Made by a program: the position numbers and the translations under genes. Positions 17,781-26,484 of a stretch of 64,000 bases of DNA are shown one piece after another. This DNA comes from CAZJUR01 sp964549525 (GTDB lineage: Bacteria > Patescibacteriota > Saccharimonadia > Saccharimonadales > Saccharimonadaceae), in NCBI GenBank assembly GCA_964549525.1, contig CAZJUR010000004.1, forward strand, positions 5,056 to 69,055, in the 5' to 3' direction. The notes under the pieces were generated by a model that saw nothing but the letters and a program-made list of their open reading frames with translations, made no database searches and was not told the origin of the DNA. Position 1 is the stretch's first letter; the number at the start of each line of letters is the position of its first letter.

Positions 17781-18566
17781 ATGGAATTATTACAAACTAC
17801 TCTACTACTACTCATTATTGCGGTACTATTATGGCAGCTAAAACCTGCCATGAGAGGTCGAGCAAAACATGCGTATATCATTGATAGCTCAGTTCTGATC
17901 GATGGAAGAATACTCGATATAGCAAAAACCGGTTTCTTGCATGGTCAGCTATGTATACCATCAAGCGTTTTACGGGAAATACAGTACCTCGCAGATAATA
18001 GCGATACAGCTAAACGTGCTCGAGCCAGACATGGCCTAGATATTGTGTCTGAGCTGAAGCAACTAGAGGCTCTCTCGGTCACTATTATTCAAGATGGCCT
18101 TCCTGGTGAAGGTGGTGTTGATGAACGGCTTATTGAGTTATGCAAAAAATACCAAGCTGCAATGTTAACAATTGATTTTAACCTCAATAAAGTTGCACAA
18201 GCTGAGGGCATTACCGTTCTCAACATTAACGAACTGGCGCAAAATCTTCGGACAAACTATCTACCTGGTGAAAAACGATTCATTACACTTGTACAAAAAG
18301 GAACTGATAGTACTCAAGCAGTTGGGTATCTCGAAGACGGGACAATGGTTGTGGTGGATAAAGCCGTATCACATATCGGCACTTCGGTCGAAGTAGAATT
18401 TCAACGTACCATACAAACTCAAGCTGGTAAAATGATGTTTGCGAACCTCGTATCCGCAGTCAAAAAGAACAAGCACTCTCAAAAAAATACTAAGTCAACC
18501 TCTGCTAGAAAGTTTCATCGACAGAATTCAGAAGAACGCTTAGTGCAGTTGGCAAATAAGAAATAA
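17781..18566 (+). CDS. PIN-TRAM domain membrane protein (YacL-like)
   Basis: 261 aa from ATG 17781, which follows an AAAGGA Shine-Dalgarno sequence; an upstream TTG frame overlapping radA is not needed. One N-terminal membrane helix (LLQTTLLLLIIAVLLWQL) is followed by a PIN nuclease-like domain with its acidic residues (IIDSSVLIDGRIL, and DERLIELC and LTIDFNLNKVA). A C-terminal TRAM domain follows (PGEKRFITLVQKG, QAVGYLEDGTMVVVD, VEVEFQRTIQTQAGKMMFA), and a lysine-rich tail ends the protein. This is the YacL architecture, in which TRAM binds RNA and PIN may cleave it. It directly follows radA, a common bacterial arrangement. The substrate is unknown. Confidence 0.9.
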   Translation: MELLQTTLLLLIIAVLLWQLKPAMRGRAKHAYIIDSSVLIDGRILDIAKTGFLHGQLCIPSSVLREIQYLADNSDTAKRARARHGLDIVSELKQLEALSVTIIQDGLPGEGGVDERLIELCKKYQAAMLTIDFNLNKVAQAEGITVLNINELAQNLRTNYLPGEKRFITLVQKGTDSTQAVGYLEDGTMVVVDKAVSHIGTSVEVEFQRTIQTQAGKMMFANLVSAVKKNKHSQKNTKSTSARKFHRQNSEERLVQLANKK

Positions 18567-18587
18567 TTTTACGTATAGATTTAGAGA

Positions 18588-21221
18588 TTACGGACCGGAA
18601 ATAGTAAAGGTCTTAGTAATACTACCTGAATAGAGAGCAGAGTCAGTCACTGTTACCGCCACTGTATGACTGCCGCCAGGAGTAAGCGTGACAGTTCGAG
18701 AATACGTACCACTATTTCCAGCTGGTTGGTCCGCTGCTTGACCATCCACAGAAATAGAAACTGTCTGTAAGGCGTGGGTTCCTTGTGTGACATTTGCTGT
18801 AAAGGTATATTGATTACCGGCATTCGTTACCGTCACGTCTGTAACAAACGGTTTGACATCATCGCACTTGTGTTTATCGTCTTCGGCGTTGGCATCATAT
18901 CCATCGCCAGCAGTTACCACCATTTTTTTAGTAACAGGGTCTTGGGTTTGAACCACACCTATATCAATCCGAGCTGCATCTGGAGTACACTGTGTGGCTT
19001 TTTTCTTTGATATTTTGTCAAAGGTAATAGTAGCATTCGATTGAACAGGTTTGGTATACCACGACGGGTATAATTCCCCACCGATTGTTTGAAGACCAGC
19101 TGGTTGCGTGAACCAATCGCCTGGCTTCCAGCTACCGTCTTTTGCAAAAATATCCTTGTGAATCGGTCCCATGATTTTATTGACTGTTGGTCCGACAATG
19201 CTTGATAATGCATTGCTCATTGGTCGTGTATCATGATTGCCAACCCAAATGCTCATGGAAACTTTGGTACTGACGCTATTCATCCACAAATCTTTTGATT
19301 TTGTTCCTAAGTTAGAAGTACCTGTTTTGGTAAATGTTTTCACGCCAGGTACATTTAAACCACTAGCGCCTCGTCCAAAGGAAGGTGCACGTGCGTTATC
19401 ATCGCTCAATATGCTTTCCAGCATATATGGTATCTGTGGATCAATAACTTGCTTAGGCTGGTCTTCCCACTTCTTGATAATTTCTTTGTTAGCATTTTTC
19501 ACTTCTAGCACAGAAGCATATGGTTTGTAGACACCACCGCGAGCTAGTGTAGCAAACGCATTTGCATGTTCGACTTGTTTCAACCCACATCCACCAATCG
19601 CTGCAGCTAATCCGACTTCTTTATCGACACCATCAGTACAATAACTTTTATCACCTAGTTCTTGAATAGTTTTAATAGTATCGTCGCGTCCATTGATGTA
19701 CATAGCCTTAACGGCTGGAATATTACGAGATTGGGCAAGTCCCTGTCGAATTGTGAGATTACCTAAGAATCTTTTATCAAAGTTTTCAAGTTTGGCCCCA
19801 TAAATTTGATCAATCGGTTCGTCCTTGAGAACCGTTCCAGTCCCATAATTTTGACCCGTTTTTTGTTTAAATAATGACGCATACACTAATGGTTTAATAC
19901 TCGATCCGGGTTGAATGAATGAAATAGCTGCATTATCTTGCCCATAACCTGGAAAATTATAATCACGACTACCTTGCATGGCGAGAACTTGTCCTGTCGC
20001 ATTATCAATGATAGTAACCGCGCCATTATCAAAATTGGCGGTTCGTGGCAGGGATGTCTCAGTAAAGAGTGAATTGACTGATGCTTGTACTACCTCTTGA
20101 ACGCGGTTGTCTAACGTAGTTTTTACCGTTAAACCACCTTTCCCGACCGTCGCCTTACCAAGCTCTTTTTCAAGTTGAGCTCGTACCATTTGGACGAAAT
20201 GGGGGGCTTTAATGTCCTTATATTGATCTGTTTCTGGCTGTATGGTGTCTACAACAGCAACTTTTTTTGCTGCATCAGCTTCTTTTTGTGTGATCATTTT
20301 TTGCTCTACCATATTTTTAAGAACAAGCTGCTGTCTTTTGAGAAGATATGGCCGTCCAGCTACATTATAGGGATTATATGTAGAAGGGTTTTGAGGCAAT
20401 GCAGCCAGCAGTGAGGCTTCGGCAAGCGTGAGGTCTTTAGCTGATTTAGCAAAATATGTTCGCGCAGCGGATTCAACACCATTTCGACGGCCACCATATG
20501 GTGATTCATTGAGATACAGATTGAGGATCTGATCTTTGTTATACATTCGCTCAACCTCAATCGCTAAGATTGCTTCTTTGAATTTACGAGGCACACCACC
20601 AAGACCTCGATTTTGAGCCTCATCTGCAAAGAATACTTGTTTAACTAACTGCTGCGTTAAGGTAGAGCCTCCTTGTGTGCTACCACCACTAAAGTTATTA
20701 ACAAACGCGCGTGAAATACCAGAAATACTAATCCCGCCATGCTTGTAGAAATCTTTATCCTCAATAGCAATTGTCGCTTTTTTCATATACGGAGATATTT
20801 CATCCGATGGTACAACGAGCCGATAATTACTTGAACCCTTATCTTCCCATAATAAAACGTCATTACGATCATAATATCTGGTAACAGTTGTCTGAACGCG
20901 CTTAGCGAGTTCGCTCGGTCGAATTGCATCAAGTTCTCGACGAAACAGAGCGAAAATAGTACCAAACGTCAATAATCCAAAGAGAAGGGCAATGCCGAGT
21001 ATTTTCGCACCCATTAAGGCGCCATCACGACTAAACCAGTATTTCGCTACTCGACGGGGGTGCATACGATGAGCAGTACGCATAAAAGGGTTTTTCGGCA
21101 GTGAAGCAAGGTACTCTGCTTTTCGACGAAAACGAGCATCTTTTTTTGCTTTTCGTCGCGCAGATAAATTCGAATAGACACTCAATCGTGTTTTATTGCT
21201 CGAACGTGGTTTTCGTATCAC
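18588..21221 (-). CDS. Class A penicillin-binding protein (bifunctional transglycosylase/transpeptidase)
   Basis: Polymerises and cross-links peptidoglycan, 877 aa, starting at GTG 21221 behind a GAGGAG motif. A basic cytoplasmic tail and one membrane helix (ILGIALLFGLLTFGTIFALF) come first. The GT51 domain has AIEDKDFYKHGGIS and GGSTLTQQLVKQVFF. The transpeptidase carries the SxxK box QPGSSIKPL (about 438), SRN as the SxN box and KTGTS (about 630). A C-terminal Ig-like beta domain (TVTDSALYSGSITKTFTI) may contact the wall surface. Its presence implies a real peptidoglycan wall. Convergent with the PIN-TRAM gene. Confidence 0.95.
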   Translation of the reverse strand: MIRKPRSSNKTRLSVYSNLSARRKAKKDARFRRKAEYLASLPKNPFMRTAHRMHPRRVAKYWFSRDGALMGAKILGIALLFGLLTFGTIFALFRRELDAIRPSELAKRVQTTVTRYYDRNDVLLWEDKGSSNYRLVVPSDEISPYMKKATIAIEDKDFYKHGGISISGISRAFVNNFSGGSTQGGSTLTQQLVKQVFFADEAQNRGLGGVPRKFKEAILAIEVERMYNKDQILNLYLNESPYGGRRNGVESAARTYFAKSAKDLTLAEASLLAALPQNPSTYNPYNVAGRPYLLKRQQLVLKNMVEQKMITQKEADAAKKVAVVDTIQPETDQYKDIKAPHFVQMVRAQLEKELGKATVGKGGLTVKTTLDNRVQEVVQASVNSLFTETSLPRTANFDNGAVTIIDNATGQVLAMQGSRDYNFPGYGQDNAAISFIQPGSSIKPLVYASLFKQKTGQNYGTGTVLKDEPIDQIYGAKLENFDKRFLGNLTIRQGLAQSRNIPAVKAMYINGRDDTIKTIQELGDKSYCTDGVDKEVGLAAAIGGCGLKQVEHANAFATLARGGVYKPYASVLEVKNANKEIIKKWEDQPKQVIDPQIPYMLESILSDDNARAPSFGRGASGLNVPGVKTFTKTGTSNLGTKSKDLWMNSVSTKVSMSIWVGNHDTRPMSNALSSIVGPTVNKIMGPIHKDIFAKDGSWKPGDWFTQPAGLQTIGGELYPSWYTKPVQSNATITFDKISKKKATQCTPDAARIDIGVVQTQDPVTKKMVVTAGDGYDANAEDDKHKCDDVKPFVTDVTVTNAGNQYTFTANVTQGTHALQTVSISVDGQAADQPAGNSGTYSRTVTLTPGGSHTVAVTVTDSALYSGSITKTFTISGP

Positions 21222-21313
21222 CTGTTTGCTATCTCCTCTATCTCACTAAACGTAATGCATACATTATAGCACTAACAGTATCTTTTTCACATAACATATT
21301 GGTGTCTCTTTGT

Positions 21314-21319
21314 TATACT
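21314..21319 (+). promoter_or_regulatory. -10 box of tyrS, predicted leaderless
   Basis: TATACT, then 6 nt (tatact) to ATG 21326, with no Shine-Dalgarno sequence. Confidence 0.6.
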
Positions 21320-21325
21320 TATACT

Positions 21326-22534
21326 ATGACTTTATCTGAAGACCTGCACTGGCGCGGACTGATCCACCAAACCACACTGAACGATAATACCAAACTCAAT
21401 ACGCCTCGAATATTCTATCTAGGAGTCGACCCGAGTTCTGATAGCATGACTATAGGCAATTTAGCTGTCGTATTATTAGTGCGTCGGTTGATTGAGGCAG
21501 GCCATACTGGCATTATGCTGGTTGGAGGAGCAACTGGGATGATTGGTGATCCAAAGGAGACCGCCGAGCGTACATTAAAGAGTGTCGATGAAGTCAGCCG
21601 CAATAAAGAAGCACTTGCTAAACAGTTTCGTCAGTTGCTTGCAAATTCAAATATTGAGGTAGTCGATAACTATCAATGGTTTAAAGATATACAATATATA
21701 GATTTCCTGCGTGAGATAGGGAAAAATTTTTCTATGAGTCAATTACTTGATAGAGATTTTGTCAAAAAACGTACGGGAACAGATGGACAGGGGCTTAGTT
21801 ATGCTGAGTTTAGTTATTCACTTATACAAGGCTATGACTTTTTACATCTATTCCGAGAAAAAAATGTGACGCTCCAGATTGGCGCAAGCGATCAGTGGGG
21901 TAACATGCTATCAGGTGCGCAGCTCGTTCGTCAAATGACCGGCAAAAGCGTTGACGTTCTCACCATGCCGCTCGTTATCAATGCAGAAACAGGTCAAAAG
22001 TTTGGTAAAACTGAAGATGGAGCTATCTGGCTCGACAGTTCTAAAACAAGCGTGTATACATTTTATCAATTTTGGTTCAATGTTCCTGATGATGCTGTGG
22101 CAGATTATCTAAAAATTTATACTTTTCTATCTAAAGAGGAAATTGAATCTATCGTTCAAAGCCACGTATCTCAGATGAACCAACGAACCGCGCAAAAGCG
22201 CTTGGCATACGAGGTGACTGCTATAGTACATGGGGAAGAAGCAGCAAAAAGAGTAGAAAAAGTTACTGATTTTCTTTTTGCGCAAGAGGATCAATCTGAT
22301 GTCGCGCACGATCTCATCGACCTTTTAAAGCAGGAGCTTTCGTGTGTTTCTGCCGGAATACCGCTATTGGATGCGTTGCAGCAATCAGGGGTTGCATCTA
22401 GCAAAGGAGAAGCTCGACGGCTTGTACATGGAGGGGCAATTACGATACACGGTCAACGTGCAGATGAGCATGATATAACTGTTACGCATACAGTCATAAA
22501 AAAAGGTAAAAACACCTTTTTATTTGTAGCATAA
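21326..22534 (+). CDS. tyrS: Tyrosyl-tRNA synthetase
   Basis: Charges tRNA-Tyr, 402 aa from ATG 21326. The 75 upstream open codons have no homology and overlap the PBP gene, so they are excluded. The class I HIGH equivalent is DSMTIGNLAV (about residue 39) and the KMSKS equivalent is GQKFGKTEDG (about 230). YSLIQGYDFLHL and GASDQWGNM are typical tyrosine- and tRNA-binding segments. The C-terminal ~60 residues are an S4 RNA-binding domain (ASSKGEARRLVHGGAITIHG). The stop overlaps the start of recG (TAATG), implying translational coupling. A probable tRNA-Tyr lies at the far right end of the window. Confidence 0.96.
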   Translation: MTLSEDLHWRGLIHQTTLNDNTKLNTPRIFYLGVDPSSDSMTIGNLAVVLLVRRLIEAGHTGIMLVGGATGMIGDPKETAERTLKSVDEVSRNKEALAKQFRQLLANSNIEVVDNYQWFKDIQYIDFLREIGKNFSMSQLLDRDFVKKRTGTDGQGLSYAEFSYSLIQGYDFLHLFREKNVTLQIGASDQWGNMLSGAQLVRQMTGKSVDVLTMPLVINAETGQKFGKTEDGAIWLDSSKTSVYTFYQFWFNVPDDAVADYLKIYTFLSKEEIESIVQSHVSQMNQRTAQKRLAYEVTAIVHGEEAAKRVEKVTDFLFAQEDQSDVAHDLIDLLKQELSCVSAGIPLLDALQQSGVASSKGEARRLVHGGAITIHGQRADEHDITVTHTVIKKGKNTFLFVA

Positions 22535-24573
22535 TGATGCATCTTGATACTTCACTTGAACAGATAAAAGGAGTAGGTACCAAAACAGCAGAAGCATTTG
22601 CGCGCGCTGGTTTATATACTGTTCGAGACGCCATCAATTTTTTTCCCTATAGATACGAAGATTATTCCCATATTCAAAAAACGCTCCACATTAAGCCCGG
22701 AAAAGTGACCTTAGTTGGAAAAATTGAACATCTTAGCACTAGGCGAGTTCGTCGAGGATTACATATCACTGAGGCGACAATTGTTGATGACACAGGAAAA
22801 ATCCCAGCGGTCTGGTTTAATCAACCCTACCGTGCCGATCAATTACGTTTAGATACGAATCAACAATGGTTTATATCGGGTGAGTACGGTCTGCAAGGTC
22901 ATAAATATCAGCTGCTCAATCCCAGCGTGGAAAAATATAGCCAAAGTACTATTAATGCTGCACGGATAGTCCCCATTTATCGATCTATAGCTGGTTTAAA
23001 GTCACATATTATGCGACGACTAATGTTTGAGCTAAAGCCGTTTATGAGTACGGCAGAAGAAATTATTCCATCAGAGCTACTCACGTCTTCGGTAAAAACA
23101 GCTCATGCCGACGCCCTCCTAGCACTTCATTTTCCTGATGATGAAAATGATATATCAACTGCTCAAAAGCACATTGGGCTAGAAGAACTATTTTGCTTGA
23201 TGCTAGCAAGTCAACTCAACAAAGACAGTAACACGCAGCTGGTCGCTCGACCTATCAAGTTCGATGTACATCATGCGCAGCAATTTGTTGCCCGCCTGCC
23301 ATTTACACTAACCAATGCACAGCGTATTGTTATCTGGCAAATCATCAAGGATTTTCAAATGAAACATCCCATGAACAGGTTATTGCAGGGTGATGTAGGA
23401 TCAGGCAAAACAGTTGTTGCGGCAATGACTGCTAGTATCGCTGCCCAAGCTGGTTATCAAACAGCAGTTATGGCTCCTACGGAGATCTTAGCTCGGCAAC
23501 ACGCTGCGACAGTAGAAGCCCTCGTCATACCATTTGGCTTACGAGTTGGATTATTAACTAGTAGTGTAAAAGGATCCGCACGTAAACTCTTATACGAGGC
23601 TATTAAATCAGGAGAAATTGATATTATTATTGGGACTCATGCTCTTATTCAAGACACAGTTGTCTTTCATAAGCTTGGTTTCGTCGTGATTGATGAACAG
23701 CACCGATTTGGGGTTCAGCAGCGTCAGAAATTGCTGCAAAAAGCCACATATATGCCTCATGTTTTATTGATGACTGCAACTCCTATTCCGCGATCACTCG
23801 CTTTGACCTTGTATGGTGAGCTAGATATATCAATTCTCAACGAAAAACCCAAAAATCGTCGCCCTATCCGCACCAAACTAGTGTCACCTAATTCCCGTAA
23901 TGAAATGTATGAAGCCGTTGAAAAAGAACTTTCTCATGGTCGTCAAGCGTATGTGGTTTGTGCTCGTATAGACGAAGATCATGAATCTGAAAAACGGAGC
24001 GTAGAGGCCGAATATAAAAAACTTCGCCAAACTGTTTTCTCACACCGGCGAATCGCATTGCTTCACGGACAGCTCAAAGCAGATGAAAAACAAAAAATTA
24101 TGGAACGTTTTTTAGATCATAAAATTGATATTTTGATTGCTACCACCGTTATTGAAGTTGGTGTAGATGTTCCAAATGCAACCATCATGATTATAGAAAA
24201 TGCAGACCAATTTGGGCTTGCGCAAGTCCATCAGCTACGTGGTCGAGTAGGTAGAGGCGAACATCAGAGCTATTGCTACCTTGTTTCGAGTACAAGTCTG
24301 AAGCCAACCAGGCGTATGCGTGAATTAGAAAAAAGCAATGATGGCTTTTACTTAGCAGAAATGGATTTAGAATTACGTGGTCCTGGCGAAGTGTATGGTA
24401 AAGCTCAGCATGGGGAACTAAAACTAGAGTTCGCTAATATACGTGATACTCAGGCGCTATCTCATGCCCAAAAGCTGGCTACAGAGTTCATACAAAAAAA
24501 ATATAATTTGCTACAATATCCAGAGACAAAAAAAATGGTCGAACAATATCAACGCATGACAACACTTAACTAA
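22534..24573 (+). CDS. recG: ATP-dependent DNA helicase RecG
   Basis: Branched-DNA translocase that remodels stalled replication forks and Holliday junctions, 679 aa. The N-terminal wedge/OB domain begins IKGVGTKTAEAFARAGLYTV and continues with FFPYRYEDYS. The helicase core shows Walker A QGDVGSGKT, motif Ia AVMAPTEILARQH, motif II VVIDEQHRFG, motif III LLMTATPIPR and motif VI HQLRGRVGRG. The C-terminal TRG-type region follows (MRELEKSNDGFYLAEMDLELRGPGEVYG). Full length for the family. Coupled to tyrS by a 1-nt overlap. Confidence 0.97.
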   Translation: MMHLDTSLEQIKGVGTKTAEAFARAGLYTVRDAINFFPYRYEDYSHIQKTLHIKPGKVTLVGKIEHLSTRRVRRGLHITEATIVDDTGKIPAVWFNQPYRADQLRLDTNQQWFISGEYGLQGHKYQLLNPSVEKYSQSTINAARIVPIYRSIAGLKSHIMRRLMFELKPFMSTAEEIIPSELLTSSVKTAHADALLALHFPDDENDISTAQKHIGLEELFCLMLASQLNKDSNTQLVARPIKFDVHHAQQFVARLPFTLTNAQRIVIWQIIKDFQMKHPMNRLLQGDVGSGKTVVAAMTASIAAQAGYQTAVMAPTEILARQHAATVEALVIPFGLRVGLLTSSVKGSARKLLYEAIKSGEIDIIIGTHALIQDTVVFHKLGFVVIDEQHRFGVQQRQKLLQKATYMPHVLLMTATPIPRSLALTLYGELDISILNEKPKNRRPIRTKLVSPNSRNEMYEAVEKELSHGRQAYVVCARIDEDHESEKRSVEAEYKKLRQTVFSHRRIALLHGQLKADEKQKIMERFLDHKIDILIATTVIEVGVDVPNATIMIIENADQFGLAQVHQLRGRVGRGEHQSYCYLVSSTSLKPTRRMRELEKSNDGFYLAEMDLELRGPGEVYGKAQHGELKLEFANIRDTQALSHAQKLATEFIQKKYNLLQYPETKKMVEQYQRMTTLN

Positions 24574-24575
24574 AC

Positions 24576-25391
24576 ATGTATTCAGGCACGACGCTCCGTC
24601 ACAAATCCGGAAATTTATTCGGTGTACATCAACGTATTAATCGAGTAGCACGACGCATTGTTCGACTTGAAACCGAGACGTTTTTCCCCGATATTAAGAC
24701 AATACAACATTTTGAAGGTAAAAATGGGCCAGATGGCATAAAAAGTAAGCGACCAGGTGTCGATGAGCCATGGCACTTTATTAACCCTATGTTGCCAACA
24801 GATTCACCAATTATAACGGACATCCGAAATCATTCTCACAATCTCGTCACCGCTCTAAAAAAACAAGATAATGTGAAGGCTGCTTTTGAAGCCGCGTGGC
24901 TTAGTCACGCGATTACCGATGGGCTTACGCCAGCTCACCATTTTCCGTACGAAGATATGCTAGAGGATTTACGTGGAGAAAAAAAAGAGACGAGAGATAC
25001 CATTAAAAGAAAATTAATGATCTCTGGCGATACGAAAAGAAAAAGCCTCCTCCACAACTGGCAGGTTTGGGGCGCCAAAGGTCTCATGACGTCGCACGTA
25101 TTATTTGAGCTCGGCGTGGCGAGTACGACAGTCACGGTGCGTACGCGTACGATTGCTATTGCAGAAAGTGAAAAAAAACGTTTAATTCATGAAGGCTACG
25201 AAGCACTATTTTGCGAATCACTTGCTGCGATCCACCAGCTTCATATGTATGAAACATTTTGCAAAAAAGGTTGGACACAAAGCTTGGCTCGTCAAACAAA
25301 GAACATACTGTTACCGACAATTATGCACAGTGTTGCTCTAGCCTGGTATGACGCGACGTATCGTTCTGCTACGCCTGAAAAAACAAGATAG
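24576..25391 (+). CDS. Putative zinc-dependent phospholipase C / S1-P1 nuclease-fold protein
   Basis: 271 aa, mostly helical. HAITDGLTPAHH (about residues 109-120) fits the H-x3-D-x4-P-x-H signature shared by zinc-dependent phospholipase C and S1/P1 nucleases. An early histidine (GVHQRINRVARR), a WHF segment (VDEPWHFINP) and further C-terminal His residues could complete a tri-metal site. No signal peptide is seen, whereas characterised members are secreted. So the substrate and location are uncertain and the assignment rests on motif spacing. It starts 3 nt after recG and is probably in the same transcript. It overlaps rsmD convergently by 23 bp. Confidence 0.55.
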   Translation: MYSGTTLRHKSGNLFGVHQRINRVARRIVRLETETFFPDIKTIQHFEGKNGPDGIKSKRPGVDEPWHFINPMLPTDSPIITDIRNHSHNLVTALKKQDNVKAAFEAAWLSHAITDGLTPAHHFPYEDMLEDLRGEKKETRDTIKRKLMISGDTKRKSLLHNWQVWGAKGLMTSHVLFELGVASTTVTVRTRTIAIAESEKKRLIHEGYEALFCESLAAIHQLHMYETFCKKGWTQSLARQTKNILLPTIMHSVALAWYDATYRSATPEKTR

Positions 25392-25893
25392 TGGCGTCAC
25401 CATAGTTTTTACGTTCCTGTAAAGAGAGCGATAATTGTGGTGTGTCTTCATGAACGGGATAACTCACAATTAGCCATCCGCCTGGTACAACGTGTCGACA
25501 CAACTTATCAATCACATCTAATCTAATTGTGTGATATGGTGGGTCGGCAAAGACTATATCAAACATTTTATCAGCGTTATTATCAGACCATGTCGAGATA
25601 TTTGCCCGCGTCACTTTTGTGCTTTCTGTAAGATCAAATAAATCGACAGTTGCTTTAATTGCTCGGTGGGCTTGTTTACTGGAGTCGACAAACGTCGCGG
25701 AAACTGCTCCTCTGCTGAGAGCTTCAAATCCTAATGCACCTGAACCTGCATATGCATCAAGGACGCTCATGCCTTTGATGACACCAAGTGAATTAAAGAG
25801 TGCGCCACGAGCCTTTTCACTCATCGGGTGGGTTCGATTACCGGCAGGCGATTTAAAAATACGCTTCCCATATTTTCCGGCGATAATTCTCAT
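25369..25893 (-). CDS. rsmD: 16S rRNA (guanine966-N2)-methyltransferase RsmD
   Basis: SAM-dependent methyltransferase for G966 of 16S rRNA, 174 aa. The family N-terminus MRIIAGKYGKRIFKSP is followed by RTHPMSEKARGALFNSLG, the SAM-binding VLDAYAGSGALGFEALSRGA and the catalytic FADPPYH. Length is typical. A TATACT box stands 7 nt before the ATG without a Shine-Dalgarno sequence. Confidence 0.93.
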   Translation of the reverse strand: MRIIAGKYGKRIFKSPAGNRTHPMSEKARGALFNSLGVIKGMSVLDAYAGSGALGFEALSRGAVSATFVDSSKQAHRAIKATVDLFDLTESTKVTRANISTWSDNNADKMFDIVFADPPYHTIRLDVIDKLCRHVVPGGWLIVSYPVHEDTPQLSLSLQERKNYGDATILFFQA

Positions 25894-25900
25894 AAGTACT

Positions 25901-25906
25901 AGTATA
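25901..25906 (-). promoter_or_regulatory. -10 box of rsmD, predicted leaderless
   Basis: TATACT on the minus strand, then 7 nt (agtactt) to ATG 25893. Confidence 0.55.
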
Positions 25907-25966
25907 CTGTATAAACTTTTCCACAGCTTTATGAAAAATAAGCTAGTCGATAAATTATGCTTATGA

Positions 25967-25972
25967 TATTAT
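25967..25972 (+). promoter_or_regulatory. -10 box of candidate ncRNA
   Basis: TATTAT at 25967-25972 (overlapping TATGAT at 25962-25967) would start RNA near 25980, one base before the closing stem of the candidate ncRNA. The -35 is weak. Confidence 0.4.
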
Positions 25973-25980
25973 GCACATAA

Positions 25981-26067
25981 GGCAGAGAGTGTGTGCCGAC
26001 CTAACTTTGGAGTTGTTGTGGTGGACAATCATAGTATAGATCTCTTGCACGCCTCCCTGTCTTTTTT
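25981..26067 (+). ncRNA. Candidate structured small RNA with intrinsic-terminator tail
   Basis: This lies in an ~424-nt stretch (25894-26317) with no convincing protein gene. A long closing stem pairs 25981-25989 (GGCAGAGAG, one A-C mismatch) and 25991-25996 (GUGUGC) with 26047-26061 (GCACGC + CUCCCUGUC), with one bulged U. Inside are two small hairpins: AACU-uugg-AGUU (26003-26014) and UUGU-ggugg-ACAA (26016-26028). Six U follow directly (26062-26067). It lacks the conserved SRP apical loop and is shorter than usual 6S RNA, so I cannot name it. The rest of the gap (26068-26317) shows only a weak hairpin (CATTCAA/TTGAGTG near 26160) and nothing else I can support. Confidence 0.5.
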
Positions 26068-26317
26068 GATGTCGATAAGAATTATTTTAAATATACAATT
26101 TTACCCGCGTGCATATTGTAACTATTGTACATATCTAGACTGGTAGAAGGCACCGTAAAACATTCAAGTGATTGAGTGTTAAAATCATTGATTTCGTCTT
26201 GTGTTGGGCTGGTTAAATTCCATGCTAACATGTACTGATTGCTCGCATTTGCCGCACATTTATAACATAAAAATACGGCGGGGAAATTTCAAAAAAATAT
26301 GCAAAGGGTTTTTCTGG

Positions 26318-26406
26318 TGGTGCGCGAGAGAGGACTTGAACCTCCACGACCTAAAGCGGTCACTAGCCCCTCAAGCTAGCGCGTCTACCAATTCCGCCAC
26401 TCGCGC
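26318..26406 (-). tRNA. tRNA-Leu (anticodon GAG)
   Basis: Class II tRNA with a long variable arm. The acceptor stem is GCGCGAG/CTCGCGC, the anticodon loop TTGAGGG, and the D-loop (GGTAG) and T-loop (GTTCAAGTC) are canonical. CCA is encoded. Confidence 0.95.
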
Positions 26407-26442
26407 ATGAGGATACCACAGCAGTATAACAGATTGATATGC

Positions 26443-26476
26443 TATAATAAAGATTAAAGGAAGCCCGGATTCGGGC
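26443..26476 (+). promoter_or_regulatory. typA promoter and leader hairpin
   Basis: TATAAT (26443-26448) is followed by a Shine-Dalgarno-like AAAGGA (26456-26461). The hairpin GCCCG-gatt-CGGGC (26463-26476) and ATATTTTT come next, ending at ATG 26485. The hairpin sits between the ribosome-binding motif and the start codon and resembles a terminator. Confidence 0.6.
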
Positions 26477-26484
26477 ATATTTTT

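Noticed and set aside
21101..21325. Extended N-terminus of TyrRS
   Set aside because: The 75 extra residues overlap the PBP gene and do not resemble TyrRS; a -10 box and ATG at 21326 explain the start.
26201..26410. 69-aa open frame ending in a tRNA-like peptide
   Set aside because: It mostly translates the complement of tRNA-Leu(GAG), a common false gene.
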